Shown one piece after another: positions 10,325-23,012 of a stretch of DNA of 64,000 nt; position 1 is the first letter of the stretch, and the number at the start of each line of letters is the position of its first letter. Origin of the DNA: Limnoperna fortunei (lineage: Eukaryota > Mollusca > Bivalvia > Mytilida > Modiolidae); the NCBI GenBank assembly GCA_944474755.1, contig OX104113.1, positions 24,742,432-24,806,431 on the forward strand, read 5' to 3'. The translations under genes were made by a program, and so were the position numbers. Below the pieces are notes generated by a model that saw only the letters and a program-made list of their open reading frames with translations, made no database searches and was not told the DNA's origin.

Positions 10325-12185
10325 GAGGAATACATCTTTATTATCAACATTTCCTATACTATCAACTTATCTACAAAGGCCTTGTGACAAGTCTATGTAT
10401 ACAATAAAGTTTTAATAAGGAACGTTTGAAATAATTTTCTAGTGTACTTTAAGAACTTCCGGTTGTTTTACTTACAAATTGTCCAGAGATTTCCTTAACA
10501 TTAAAACTCAATGAAATCTATTAGTAATCAAGTTAGTAATGGGTGTTTCTGCAAGCATTCCAAGCTTGATACAACGTAGAGGAATTAGAAACAAAATCTA
10601 GAGATTTGTAATGGTTCATTAACATTACAAGGAAAACATCCCCTTCAGACTCGTCTACCATTTATATATAAATCTTCCACGTAAATGTAACTACCAGTTT
10701 GTCTATCACCCAAACAGACATCACAGACAACATCAAAGTCGTAAAAATATTCAACATTTTAATAAATATTAAAGACTTTCATCAACCCATCCCCCTTTAA
10801 AGAGGCATTGAAAAGGCAACGATTTGACTGATTGATGAACACATCCAGTTAAACCATGAAACCGTCGTCATTCAGAACCACGTAATAATGATGTATTTAA
10901 TGACGAATATTATAATAAAAAAACGAATTTTATATACGAGTAAAATGAAAAATAACATAGTGCATTTATAAACATGTATACAATGAAGGCGTATTTTCAT
11001 CAAAATAAATTTTTACTACATGTATAAATAGTATTAAGCTCATTTTCTATTACGAGCTACGAAGGAATTTAAATAAATGATAGACGACAAAAATATACCG
11101 TATACTATTTCTACATTAAAACGAAGTGAAAGAAAATTGTCTAAATTTGTAACTTGTATGAATGCAAATAACTTCTTGACAAGTATTTGTTTTGTAATTA
11201 AGGTTTTGTTGCTAGGCTTGAACGCAATACACAAGCCGTTTAATGTTTAGAACTATATAAATATATATAAGAATCGTTTCTACTACTTATTGTCCCTTTT
11301 TACTTTACGAAAAATATGACGGAGAAAGAGCACAAACTGTTAATGACGTCTTAACAGTTTGTGCTCTTTCTCCGTCATATTTTTCGTAAAGTTTCAGTGA
11401 TGTGTTATCTATTTAGAATTGTGAGGTTTGTATTTGGTGCATCTCCTCTATACCCTGTTAAATGAAAAACATATCTACGTCTCGTATACACCTCCAGTAA
11501 ATCAACAGTACATATTCCTTGAAAGTGTCTACAAAATACTAAACATACAAATATGTAACTTGATGCCAATGGTGGCGAAAAGTATGCATTTACTTTTTAA
11601 GTATAACTAACTGAGATTGATAATTTCATACTGTTAACCCTTTGTAGCAAAATACTTTACATCGAATCAATATAATCTTGCAATGTGACATCGGCAGAAA
11701 AAGGATGAATTTAAACGAGTTGAAAAGTAAGTGCGAAATTGATATACATGTAATACTACACGAATTTTTCTTTTCTCTCACGGTTCTCAAAGTTGACATC
11801 TTTGCACCGAATACATTGTAGTCAAGTTTCACCGTAAATTTTCTGTTCTGCTTTGTGTCAAATAATTAAATATGCAAATTTAATATCGTGTCACACGTTA
11901 CATCTTCATATTCAGTTTTATATTGAAGTGGTTATGATAATATATTTGTATGTGGATAAAATCTGTTACTTTACAATAGCATTATTATTAAGTTCATTAA
12001 AATAGTTTAGAAGTTGGTTTTTCGAGGCCGAATTTGTAAGGAAGTATAGTTTTATGGTCTAAAGCTTCATAATGCATTTGTCTTCCGTTTCATCAAGACA
12101 TCTCATATATTATGTCTTTATAATAATTTTCGAGTGAAACGAAGACTTACTTACATTTCAACCAATCTATCAACTAAACTAGAGT
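10325..12185. other. AT-rich region with one long perfect inverted repeat
   Basis: No gene is seen. The only structure I could find is the inverted repeat at 11302-11392, listed separately. Confidence 0.4.
11302..11392. repeat. Perfect 42-bp inverted repeat with 7-nt spacer
   Basis: The arm 11302-11343 (from 'actttacgaaaaatatgacg' to 'cacaaactgttaa') is exactly the reverse complement of 11351-11392. The spacer is TGACGTC. Transcribed from either strand it would form a 42-bp hairpin without mismatches. The absence of any decay implies recent origin, constraint, or an assembly/cloning foldback. Confidence 0.95.
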
Positions 12186-12189
12186 AAAA

Positions 12190-13290
12190 AAACCTGTGAG
12201 CAATGCTCACCATTGATACCCCCCGCTTCACAATTACTTTGAAAATTCAGATGTTCTTAATTATGAAATTGAAACTTTATCTAGTTAAACGTGAAGGCGA
12301 AATTGCAGATAATACATGTAACCCTCCCCAATCCCCCAAAGAATGGCATCCCCTATGTCAATGACAAAGTCCATGTTTTTCTATGGGAAACCCCCAATAA
12401 TATTATGATCAAAATGTTTAATCTCCAGTGCACAATGGCAATATGTGACCAAGATTCTGTGTAAGTTTCAACAAATTCCATTCAGTGGTGTAGGAGGAGT
12501 TGCAAATAAAAGATGGGTATCCTATTATGTCCATTACAAACTCCATGTTTTTCTACGGGAAACCCCAAATATCATTCCGATCAAAATGTTAAATATCTCC
12601 TGCACAATGGCACTATGTGACATGGATTCTGTGTAAGTTTCATCAAATTCCATTCAGTGGTGTAGGAGGAGTTGCACATAAGAGATGGGTATCCCTTATG
12701 TCCATGACAAAGTCCATGTTTTTCTATGGGAAACCCCAAATATCATTCCAATCGAAATGTTTAATATCTAGTGCACAATGGCAATATGTGACAACAATCT
12801 GTGTAAGTTTCATCAAATTCCATTTAGTGGTGTAGGAGGAGTCGCACATAAGAAATGGGTATCCCCTTATGTCAATGACAGTCCGTGTTTTTCTATGGGA
12901 AACCCCAAATATCATTCCGATCAAAATAATAAATATCTCCTGCACAATGGCACTATGTGACAAGGATTCTGTGTAAGTTTCAACAAATTCCATTCAGTGG
13001 TGTAGGAGGAGTTGCACATTAGAGATGAGGACCCCCTTAGGTCAATGACAAAGTCCATGTTTTTCTATGGGAAACCCCAAATATCATTCCGATCAAAATG
13101 TTAAATATCTCCTGCACAATGGCACTATGTGACAAAGATTCTGTGTAAGTTTCATCAAATTCCTTTCAGTGGTGTAGGAGTTGCAAATAATAGAAAGTGT
13201 AACGGACGGACAGACGGACGGAAGGACGGACAGACGGACGGACACCATGAACACTATATACCCCCCGCTTTTCAAGTGGGGGGTATAATA
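12190..13290. mobile_element. Interspersed element with five ~171-bp internal repeats and 3' hairpin
   Basis: It opens 'gtgagcaatgctcaccattg' and 'ataccccccgcttcacaatt'. Five internal copies follow, in which 'ttcagtggtgtaggaggagt' recurs at 12481, 12653, 12823 (as tttagtgg), 12993 and 13165 (170-172 bp apart). Then come a GGACGGACAGACGG tract and a terminal hairpin of 'tataccccccgctt' with 'aagtggggggtata' (about 13256-13286). Short open frames over the copies are not genes. The same ends occur in the small element at 23806-24058. Confidence 0.75.
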
Positions 13291-13364
13291 AATAGATTGT
13301 ACCATTCTGTTTGGGTCGTTCCATGTACGTGGAACGTATAGACATATTTTGTTTGCAGATTGTT

Positions 13365-13545
13365 AAACGTCACTTGCAGCAATTTTAAAACTATATCGTA
13401 GATTCGAATTGGGAGAAGGAAGGCTGAAAACCAAGAACTTCGGTAGAAAACCTGGCATATTATCCAATTACACTGCCCGCAATATCAGTGTTGACAGGCA
13501 CGTGGCTTATACTACCTTAACACTCGTGCACCGGGGACACCAGAT
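13365..13545 (-). mobile_element. Degenerate SINE copy
   Basis: It matches the SINE reverse complement loosely: 'gttaaacgtcacttgcagca', 'ccaagaacttcggtagaaaa' and 'aatatcagtgttgacaggca'. Many substitutions and a damaged head show it is old. Confidence 0.55.
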
Positions 13546-14340
13546 CGGGCGAGAATGATCTCGGAGTATCTGGCCGATTGGTTCCTGACAGTAGATTTTT
13601 GGTCAATCAGTAAAGTATATAAAACGATTGATGTAAAAAATAACTATCTAAAAGTGATGAAACACTTTTATATTACTTCGTCCGTCAGTGTTTTAGTCAT
13701 TTGTGTACGTTCACAAGTGGTTACAACACAAATTTAAAACGCCAAGATTTTGAAGCTTTGATCGTATCATACTTCGGAAAAGAGTCAGTAGGAATTTCCG
13801 TTAACCCACACATTTATGTGATGCTATCGCAGATACTTGAGTATGTTAAATGTGCGTGGTTTTTACTAAGTGACTTTGAATAATAGCGTGTCCATCTTTA
13901 AATCATTAAACCGTGTACCGACACAATAACTCATGTATCTAAAACATGCTATCTATGTATTAGTTACAGAAAACGCGAGTCCACGGGAAAATAATCCGAC
14001 TTTAAATAAGAAGAAATATGGATAAAATGATAAAAAATATGCTACGCTTCAGTTAAAATTGGAATGAATTGTTTTAACGCCACTTTCCGCAATATTGTGG
14101 ATACCAGAGCAGGAATATATTAATGGGACGACATTTAACGTCCAATATGTTTAAACTATATTAAAGAAAATAGGGAAGACAGTTCCGAAATCCATAACTG
14201 CAGAATATATTAGGGATGCTGCTAAGAGGTTAAAGATATCTGCTGGATATCAACGTACACTTGTTTTGATGTTCTTTGAAAGTTTGTTATTAATTACTGA
14301 ATATTGAGAATCAAATTTTGTACAAATGCTCATATCCACA
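13546..14340. other. AT-rich region, nothing recognised
   Basis: There are only short open frames. A fragment resembling the SINE 3' end ('taacgccactttccgcaata', about 14073-14110, reverse orientation) is present. Confidence 0.4.
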
Positions 14341-17300
14341 GTACTTGGTCCACTGGGCTTACTGTAAACAAGATACACCAAGTACTCAGTTCATTGGGCC
14401 TATGGTCAATAACATGTATCAAATCCTTGTCCACTTGGCTTAGTGTACTCAAAAGATGCATCAAATACTTGGTCCACTGTGTTATCTGTCAACAAAAGAT
14501 GTACAAAGTTCCCGACCCAGTGGGCTCACTCTCTTAAAAGATGTACCACAAATACCTGGTCCAGTAGGCATACTGTCAACAAGATATACCAAGTACTTGG
14601 TCCTGGTAAACTGGGCTTACAGTCAACAAGATGTACCAAGTACCTGCTCCACTGGACATACTGCCAACAAGATGTATTAAGTACCTGGTAAACTGGGCTT
14701 ACTGTCAACAAGATTTACCAAATACCTGGTCCTGGTAAACTTGGCTTACAGTCAACAAGATGTATTAATTACCTGGTCCACTGGACATACTGTCAACAAG
14801 ATGTATTAATTACCTGGTCCACTGGGCTTACTGTCAACAAGATTTACCAAATACCTGGTCCTGGTAAACTTGGCTTAGTCAACAAGATGTATTAATTACC
14901 TGGTCGACTAGGCTTACTGTCAACAAGATGTATTAGGTACCTGGTAAACTGGGCTTACAGTCAACAAGATGTATTAATTACCTGGTCCACTAGGCTTACT
15001 GTCAACAAGATGGACCAAGTACCTGGTCCACTGGACATACTGTAAACAAAATGTATAAACTACCTGGTCCACTGGGCTTACTGTCAACAAGATGTATTAA
15101 GTACCTGGTTAACTGGGCTTACTGTAAACAAGATGTATTAACTTTCTGGTCCACTGGGCTTACTGTCAACAAGATGTATTAACTTTCTGGTCCACTTGGC
15201 TTACTGTCAACAAGATGTATTAACTTTCTGGTGCACTAGGCTTACTTTCAACAAGATGTATTAACTTTCTGGTCCACTGGGCTTACTGTCAACAAGATGT
15301 ATTAACTTTCTGGTGCACTAGGCTTACTTTCAACAAGATGTATTAACTTTCTGGTCCACTGGGCTTACTGTCAACAAGATGTATTAACTTTCTGGTCCAC
15401 TAGGCTTACTTTCAACTATATCAACAAAATGTATAAAGTACCTGGTCCACTAGGCTTACTGTCAACAAGATTTATTAACAGCCTGGTTCACTAGGCTTAC
15501 TTTCAACAATATGAATTAAGTACCTGGTACCCGGGCTTACTGTCAACAAGATGTATTAACTGTCTGGTCCATTGGGCTTTCTGTCAACAAGATGTATTAA
15601 ATGTCTGGTCCACTGGGCTCACTGTCAACAAGATATATTAACTTTCAGGTCCACTGGGCTTACTGTTAACAAGATGTATTAACTTTCTGGTCCACTGGGC
15701 TTACTGTCAACAAGATGTATTAACTTCTGGTCCATTAGGCTTACTTTTAACAAGATGTATTAAGTGCCTGGTCTACTAGGCATAATGTCAACAAGATGTA
15801 CCAAGTACCTGGTCCATTGGGCTTACTGTCAACAAGATGTATTAACTGTCTGGTCCATTGGGCTTTCTGTCAACAAGATGTATTACCTGTGTGGTCCACT
15901 GGGCTTACTGTCAACAAGATGTATTAAGTACCTGGTCCACTGGGCTTACTGTAAACAAGATGTATTTAGTACCTGGTCCACTGGGCTTACTGTCAGCAAG
16001 ATGTATTAACTTTCTGGTCCACTAGGCTTACTTTCAACAAGATATATCAACAAAATGTATAAAGTACCTGGTCCACTAGGCTTACTGTCAACAAGATTTA
16101 TTAACTGCCTGGTTCACTAGGCTTACTTTCAACAAGATGTATTAAGTACCTGGTCCACTGGGCTTACTGTCAACAAGGTGTATTAACTGTCTGGTCCACT
16201 GGGCTTACTGTCAACAAGATGTATTAACTTTCTGGTCCACTGGGCTTACTGTCAACAAGATTTATTAACTGCCTGGTTCACTAGGCTTACTTTCAACAAG
16301 GTGTATTAACTGTATGGTCCACTGGGCTTACTGTCAACAAGATGTATTAACTTTCTGGTCCACTGGGCTTACTGTCAACAAGATGTATTAACTTTCTGGT
16401 CCACTGGGCTTACTGTCAACAAGGTGTATTAACTGTCTGGTCCACTGGGCTTACTGTCAACAAGATGTATTAACTTTCTGGTCCACTGGGCTTACTGTCA
16501 GAAAGATGAATTAACTGTCTGGTCCACTGGGCTTACTGTCAGAAAGATGAATTAACTGTCTGGTCCACTAGGCTTACTGTCAACAAGATGAATTAACTGT
16601 CTGGTCCACTAGGCTTACTGTCAACAAGATTTATTAACCGCCTGGTTCACTAGGCATAATGTCAACAAGATGTACCAAGTACCTGGAACACTTGGCTTAC
16701 TGTCAACAAGATGTACCAAGTACCTGGTCCACTGGGCTTACTGTCAACAAGATGTATCAAGTACCTGGTCCACTGGGCTTACTGTCAACAAAATGTATAA
16801 ACTACCTGGTCCACTGGGCTTACTCTCAACAAGATGTATTAAGTACCTGGTTAACTGGGCTTACTGTAAACAAGATGTATTAACTTTCTGGTCCACTGGG
16901 CTTACTGTCAACAAGATGTATTAACTTTCTGGTCCACTTGGCTTACTGTCAACAAGATGTATTAACTTTCTGGTGCACTAGGCTTACTTTCAACAAGATG
17001 TATTAACTTTCTGGTCCACTGGGCTTACTGTCAACAAGATGTATTAACTTTCTGGTGCACTAGGCTTACTTTCAACAAGATGTATTAACTTTCTGGTCCA
17101 CTGGGCTTACTGTCAACAAGATGTATTAACTTTCTGGTCCACTAGGCTTACTTTCAACCAGATATATCAACAAAATGTATAAAGTACCTGGTCCACTAGG
17201 CTTACTGTCAACAAGATTTATTAACTGCCTGGTTCACTAGGCTTACTTTCAACAATATGAATTAAGTACCTGGTCCCCGGGCTTACTGTCAACAAGATGT

Positions 17301-18445
17301 ATTAACTGTCTGGTCCATTGGGCTTTCTGTCAACAAGATGTATTAAATGTCTGGTCCACTGGGCTCACTGTCAACAAGATATATTAACTTTCAGGTCCAC
17401 TGGGCTTACTGTCAACAAGATGTATTAACTTTCTGGTCCACTGGGCTTACTGTCAACAAAATGTATTAACTTCTGGTCCATTAGGCTTACTTTTAACAAG
17501 ATGTATTAAGTACCTGGTCTACTAGGCATAATGTCAACAAGATGTACCAAGTACCTGGTCCATTGGGCTTACTGTCAACAAGATGTATTAACTGTCTGGT
17601 CCATTGGGCTTTCTGTCAACAAGATGTATTACCTGTGTGGTCCACTGGGCTTACTGTCAACAAGATGTATTAAGTACCTGGTCTATTGGGCTTACTGTCA
17701 ACAAGATGTATTTAGTACCTGGTCCACTGGGCTTACTGTCAACAAGATGTATTAACTTTCTGGTCCACTAGGCTTACTTTCAACAAGATATATCAACAAA
17801 ATGTATAAAGTACCTGGTCCACTAGGCTTACTGTCAACAAGATTTATTAACTGCCTGGTTCACTAGGCTTACTTTCAACAAGATGTATTAAGTACCTGGT
17901 CCACTGGGCTTACTATCAACTAGGTGTATTAACTGTCTGGTCCACTGGGCTTACTGTCAACAAGATGTATTAACTTTCTGGTCCACTGGGCTTACTGTCA
18001 ACAAGATTTATTAACTGCCTGGTTCAATAGGCTTACTTTCAACAAGGTGTATTAACTGTCTGGTCCACTGGGCTTACTGTCAACAAGGTGTATTAACTGT
18101 CTGGTCCACTGGGCTTACTGTCAACAAGATGTATTAACTTTCTGGTCCACTGGGCTTACTGTCAACAAGGTGTATTAACTGTCTGGTCCACTGGGCTTAC
18201 TGTCAACAAGATGTATTGACTTTCTGGTCCACTGGGCTTACTTTCAACAAGATGTATTGACTTTCTGGTCCACTGGGCTTACTGTCAACAAGATGTATTA
18301 ACTGTCTGGTTCACTGGGCTTACTTTCAACAAGATGTATTGACTTTCTGGTCCACTGGGCTTACTGTCAACAAGATGTATTAACTGTCTGGTTCACTGGG
18401 CTTACTGTCAACAAGATGTATTAAGTACCTGGTCCACTAGGCATA
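14341..18445. repeat. 41-bp satellite array, about 100 copies
   Basis: The monomer is 'ggtccactgggcttactgtc' + 'aacaagatgtattaactttct' (20 + 21 bases). The 41-bp period was checked at 16321-16362. The variants GTACC/TTTCT, ACTGGG/ACTAGG and ACTGTC/ACTTTC are arranged in repeated order. A block from about 15060 to 16330 recurs about 1742-1746 bp downstream, so there is a higher-order duplication. Early units (14341-15060) are the most diverged. Confidence 0.95.
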
Positions 18446-18469
18446 CTGCTTACTTTGTAGCCCTCATAG

Positions 18470-19332
18470 AGCAGAACAATTAAGCAATGCTAACTTTTTC
18501 TCTAGTTCTAATAATTTTTTCAAGATTTTGAGGCAAAAATGTAAAAAATTTTCAATTTCGACAATTAAAGGGCAATAACTCCTATAAGGAGTCATCATAC
18601 AACTTCAACCAAATGGAGTGTTTCGTAGAGCTTTTGATGCAGATGAAGGCATGTCTCTTCGGTTTTCCTGTATCTGTTACACTTTTTTAAATATAAGCCA
18701 AAAACTGTATTTTACCCCCCCCCCCCTTTCCGTCCTATTTTTAGCCATGGTGGCCATGTTGGTTAATCTGCAGCCATAATTGGTGCAAACTTGGTTGAGG
18801 ACATTTGACGGATGATGTGTACAAAGTTTCAAAGCAGTACTTTCAGTTGTTTCAGAGGAGAAGATTTTAAAAAATCAATTAAAACCGATTAAAAAAAACA
18901 GTTCAAGGGGAATAAGATTTTGAGGCAAAAATGGCAAAAATCTTCAATTTTGACAATTAAAGGGCAATAACTCCTACAAGGAGTCATCATACAACTTTGA
19001 CCCAATGGGGTGTTTTGTAGAGCTTTAAATGCTGAAGAAGGAAAGTCTCTTTGGTTTTCCTGTATCTGTTCTACTTTTTGAACTATAAGCAAAAAACTTT
19101 ATTTTGACCCCCCTGTTCTATTTTTAGCCATGGCGGCCATGTTGGTTGGTCTGAGGCCATGATTTGTGCAAACTTGGTAGAGGACATTTTACTGATGATG
19201 TGTGCAAAGTTTCAAAGCAATCCCTTCAGTGGTTTTGGAGAAGAAGATTTTTGAAGAAAAGTTAACGATGACGACGACAACGGACACCAAGTGATGGCAA
19301 TAGCTCACATGACCCTTCGGGTCAGGTGAGCT
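18470..19332 (+). mobile_element. Interspersed element between the two satellites, with 3' hairpin
   Basis: Two ~390-bp internal copies are seen: 'aaagggcaataactcct' occurs at about 18567 and 18959, each followed by 'aaggagtcatcatacaac'. It ends in a hairpin at 19302-19332: AGCTCACATGACCC, loop TTC, GGGTCAGGTGAGCT (one mismatch). This is a familiar type of bivalve interspersed repeat. No coding capacity is seen. Confidence 0.75.
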
Positions 19333-19344
19333 AAAAATGTAAGA

Positions 19345-20456
19345 AGTACCTTGTCCAGTGGGCTTACTGTCAACAAAAAATGTACAAAGTACCTTGTCCA
19401 GTGGGCTGTCAACAAAAAATGTATGAAGTACCTTGTCCAGTGGGCTTACTGTCAACAAAAAATGTACAAAGTACCTTGTCCAGTGGGCTAACTGTCAACA
19501 AAAAATGTAAGAAATACCTTGTCCAGTGGGCTAACTGTCAACAAAAAATGTATTCAGTACCTTGTCCAGTGGGCTAACTGTTAACAAAAATGTATGACAT
19601 AGCGTGTCCAGTGGGCTAACTATCAACAAAAATGTACTAAGTACCTTGTCCAGTGGGCTGTCAAAAAAAAATGTATGCAGTACCTTGTCCAGTGGGCTAA
19701 CTGTTAACAAAAATGTACGAAGTACCTTGTCCAGTGGGCTAACTGTCAACAAAAAATTATGAGGTACCTTGTCCAGTGGGCTTACTGTCAACAAAAAATG
19801 TATGAAGTACCTTGTCCAGTGGGCTTACTGTCAACAAAAAATTTAAGAAGTACCTTGTCCAGTGGGCTTACTGTCAACAAAAAATGTAATTAGTACCTTG
19901 TCCAGTGGCAGTGGGCTTACTGTCAACAAAAAATGTAATTAGTACCTTGTCCAGTGGGCTTACCGTCAACAAAAAATGTATGAAGTACCTTGTCCAGTGG
20001 GCTTACTGTCAACAAAAAATTTAAGAAGTACCTTGTCCAGTGGGCTTACTGTCAACAAAAAATGTACAAAGTACCTTGTCCAGTGGGCTGTCAACAAAAA
20101 ATGTACGAAGTACCTTGTCCAGTGGGCTAACTATCAACAAAAAATGTACTAAGTACCTTGTCCAGTGGGCTAACTGTTAACAAAAATGTATGACAGCGTG
20201 TCCAGTGGGCTAACTATCAACAAAAAATGTACTAAGTACCTTGTCCAGTGGGCTAACTGTTAACAAAAATGTACGAAGTACCTTGTCCAGTGGGCTAACT
20301 GTCCACAAAAAATGTACTAAGTACCTTGTCCAGTGGGCTAACTGTCAACAAAAAATGTACGAAGTACCTTGTCCAGTGGGCTTACTGTTAACAAAAATGT
20401 AAAAAGTACATTCTCCAGTGGGCTAACTGTCAATAAAAAAATGTACAAAGTACCTT
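19345..20456. repeat. 43-bp satellite array related to the 41-bp array, about 26 copies
   Basis: The monomer is 'gtaccttgtccagtgggcta' + 'actgtcaacaaaaaatgtac' + 'gaa'. It shares GTCCA.TGGGCT.ACTGTCAACAA with the 41-bp monomer but has a five- or six-A run in place of GATG. Some units lack 'taactg' after GGGC. Confidence 0.93.
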
Positions 20457-22800
20457 GTGTAATTATTCATAGATATACATAAACAACATCCTAACAAACA
20501 TAATATAATATAAAAATAATACTAGATTTGATTAATTATGTTTTATTGGATAATAATAACTGCTTTGTAGAATGTGTAATACATAAACAATTCGAAGAAA
20601 GATTTTTAGGAAGGGGGAAAATATATTAACCACGTTTACGTAGTTCCCTTCAGGGTCATTATTTACACAAATAAAAAATTCTCATTAATTTTAATAGTTG
20701 TTTATGCTCCAAGCTGTTCAATGACTGGAAAAAATAGTATAAATGTGAAAATTATGAACTCTTACAATAGAAGTATCTTCAAACTGTTAACCACTTCATA
20801 AATAATAACAGTAAACATTCATAACATAACAGATATTTTTACAAAGTTTTGGAAAAACACACATACTGGTACCCCATGAATATTTAAAAGTACACTGACC
20901 TTCAAATTTACAGTTTCAAATATAACAGAGTTCAGAAAAAAGTAAGTTTTTGCAGTTGTCTGAATACTATATTATTTAAACACTATTACTGAATCCTACC
21001 AGTAATATTGAGCTACACAGCTGATCCATTTACCAATAAGATTTTTATTATTACAATTTGTCTGGGTCATTAATTTATGTTTCTCCAGATATTAACAACC
21101 ATTCTCCAGCTCATTTATGGATTCTGTAATAACATTTAATTTGTAACCCTGTAAATGCTTGGCCACTTATCTCATTACTTTAATGAGAAAAACAATTAGA
21201 ACCAACTCTGGCTCACTGCAGCCAAGCTGTGGCCAATACCTCAATTACCAAGCATGACATTTAAAAACCAATAAAAAATAGTCCAAACTATCAATTAATT
21301 ACTTAAATTATACACTTTACAAGCTTTAAATATGAGTTTATTGTTGTATGATCAATAAGGTGGTAATCATAATTATGTTAAAAAACATTTCAAGGTCCTC
21401 TTGGCCTAGCGGTGAACCCTTACAATTGTTACAGACCGTGGGGGACGACACCTCAAACAATACACAAGGAGATATTATCCACTACTGTATCTCTCAAGTT
21501 TTTGCCTTTGACCAGCGGTCACACCATTAAACAATTTGCCTATCAATGAAATCCTTTTTAACCAAAGCGAATCAATTGTATATGTTTTTTTCAGTCGACA
21601 TGGGAACTTGACACTGTAATTGTTGTGATGGCAAACCGATATAATTTTCCATTTCAAGAGTAAATATTTACTTATTTATGACTAATTGCTGAACTTTTGG
21701 CACTATATGCAAGAAATTTCATGAATTTTTTTCAAGGCAAAATTATTGAAAGTTCTTTGAAATTGTATATACTGTTTAAATTACAATTTCTTTTTTACAT
21801 ACCATAAAGAGATATTGTAACTAAATATGTTGAACTTTTAACACTGTATGCCTGTAAATTCTTGTTTCCAAAGAACTGGAAACTTGTTTTGGACATATTC
21901 GGCTTGTGAAAAAAGAACAAAGATTTTCTGGATAGATATACAAAATACTTTTTAAAAATATTCTAGTGTACATCTATTTTTTATCCTCCGTGTCCAAATT
22001 CGAGTTCCATAATGTTTTGTGACATTATTCCTGTTCATATTGTCAAACTGACTGAAGATAAAAAAAGAGATGTAAATGTGTTCTCTTAAAATGATTTGTG
22101 ATGACTCCAACTATGAAACAACAAATTTCTTTAAAAAAGCTTTTATAAATAAGTTTTTATTTCTAGAAACTACTAATTGAAAAAACCATCCAAGACAATG
22201 TACAAGCTACTATGCACACTAGTACGTACCACGCTTAGCCTAGATTATATATACTAGTAAGTGGTTTTTATACATAGAATACTTCTACACACTTGACAAA
22301 ATCTTCATATGAAAACTGTTGCCAAATATTTTAAACTTAATCTAGAAAATGCTTCTTAACGGGAATAGCTTAAACATCATTTAAACTGACACGTCATTTA
22401 CAAAATTAATGGCCAGTTTTGACATAAAAATGTAATTTCAAATAACTCTTACTTTTTTAACTTAATATATCATATACAGGGACATACAGTGTTAAAATGT
22501 ACACCTTTAACTATGACAATGTGACCAGGTCTGTAATGTATAATATATATATATACAAGGGAAATAACTCTACAGACAAAATGTTCCAAAACATGCTAAA
22601 AATCAGATATCATATTTTAGATGCATATGCTGAATGCAGTTACAAGTATCTATGATGGAGTATGATGCATTTGTTAATTACAGCAGATGGCATATTTTCA
22701 GTGTCTCCATCATGTGGAGTTATAAGAAGTTTAAATACTTTCTGAACATTCCATCTTTATACTGTACATGTTTTTGTTGAATGGGTTCATTGTCACTTTC
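20457..22800. other. AT-rich region without a recognised gene
   Basis: No domain-like open frames or splice-consistent exons were seen on either strand. At about 21390-21440 'cctcttggcctagcggtgaa' resembles a tRNA-like A box and could be the head of a diverged SINE. That is weak. Confidence 0.4.
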
Positions 22801-22810
22801 ACCAATTTTT

Positions 22811-23012
22811 TTAGCTATATTGTTGCATCCAGTGTTTATTAGAGAAAGCTGGAATATCTGGAGAAAACTCAAGACCTTCAGCAGAAAAACTGGCAATTCT
22901 TGACAGTTAACAGTAGAGTCGAGCATGCCCTGCTTGCAGTGAGACTTGAATCTGTAACCTCAGTGTTGACAGGGACATGAATATGTTAACGAATCGTCCA
23001 CTGAGGCCCCTA
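22811..23012 (-). mobile_element. SINE copy, reverse orientation
   Basis: Reverse complement: 'ataggggcctcagtggacga' (head), 'tgtcaacactgaggttacag', and the 'aattgccagtttttctgctg' and 'atccagatattccagctttc' type body. This is the same order as the full copy at 60685-60945. Confidence 0.65.

Noticed and set aside
12445..13341. Overlapping short frames on both strands
   Set aside because: They repeat with the 171-bp internal copies of the interspersed element; no domain or start context.
14304..19794. Multiple 60-90 codon frames over the 41/43-bp arrays
   Set aside because: They are translations of satellite monomers in alternate frames; no unique coding sequence.
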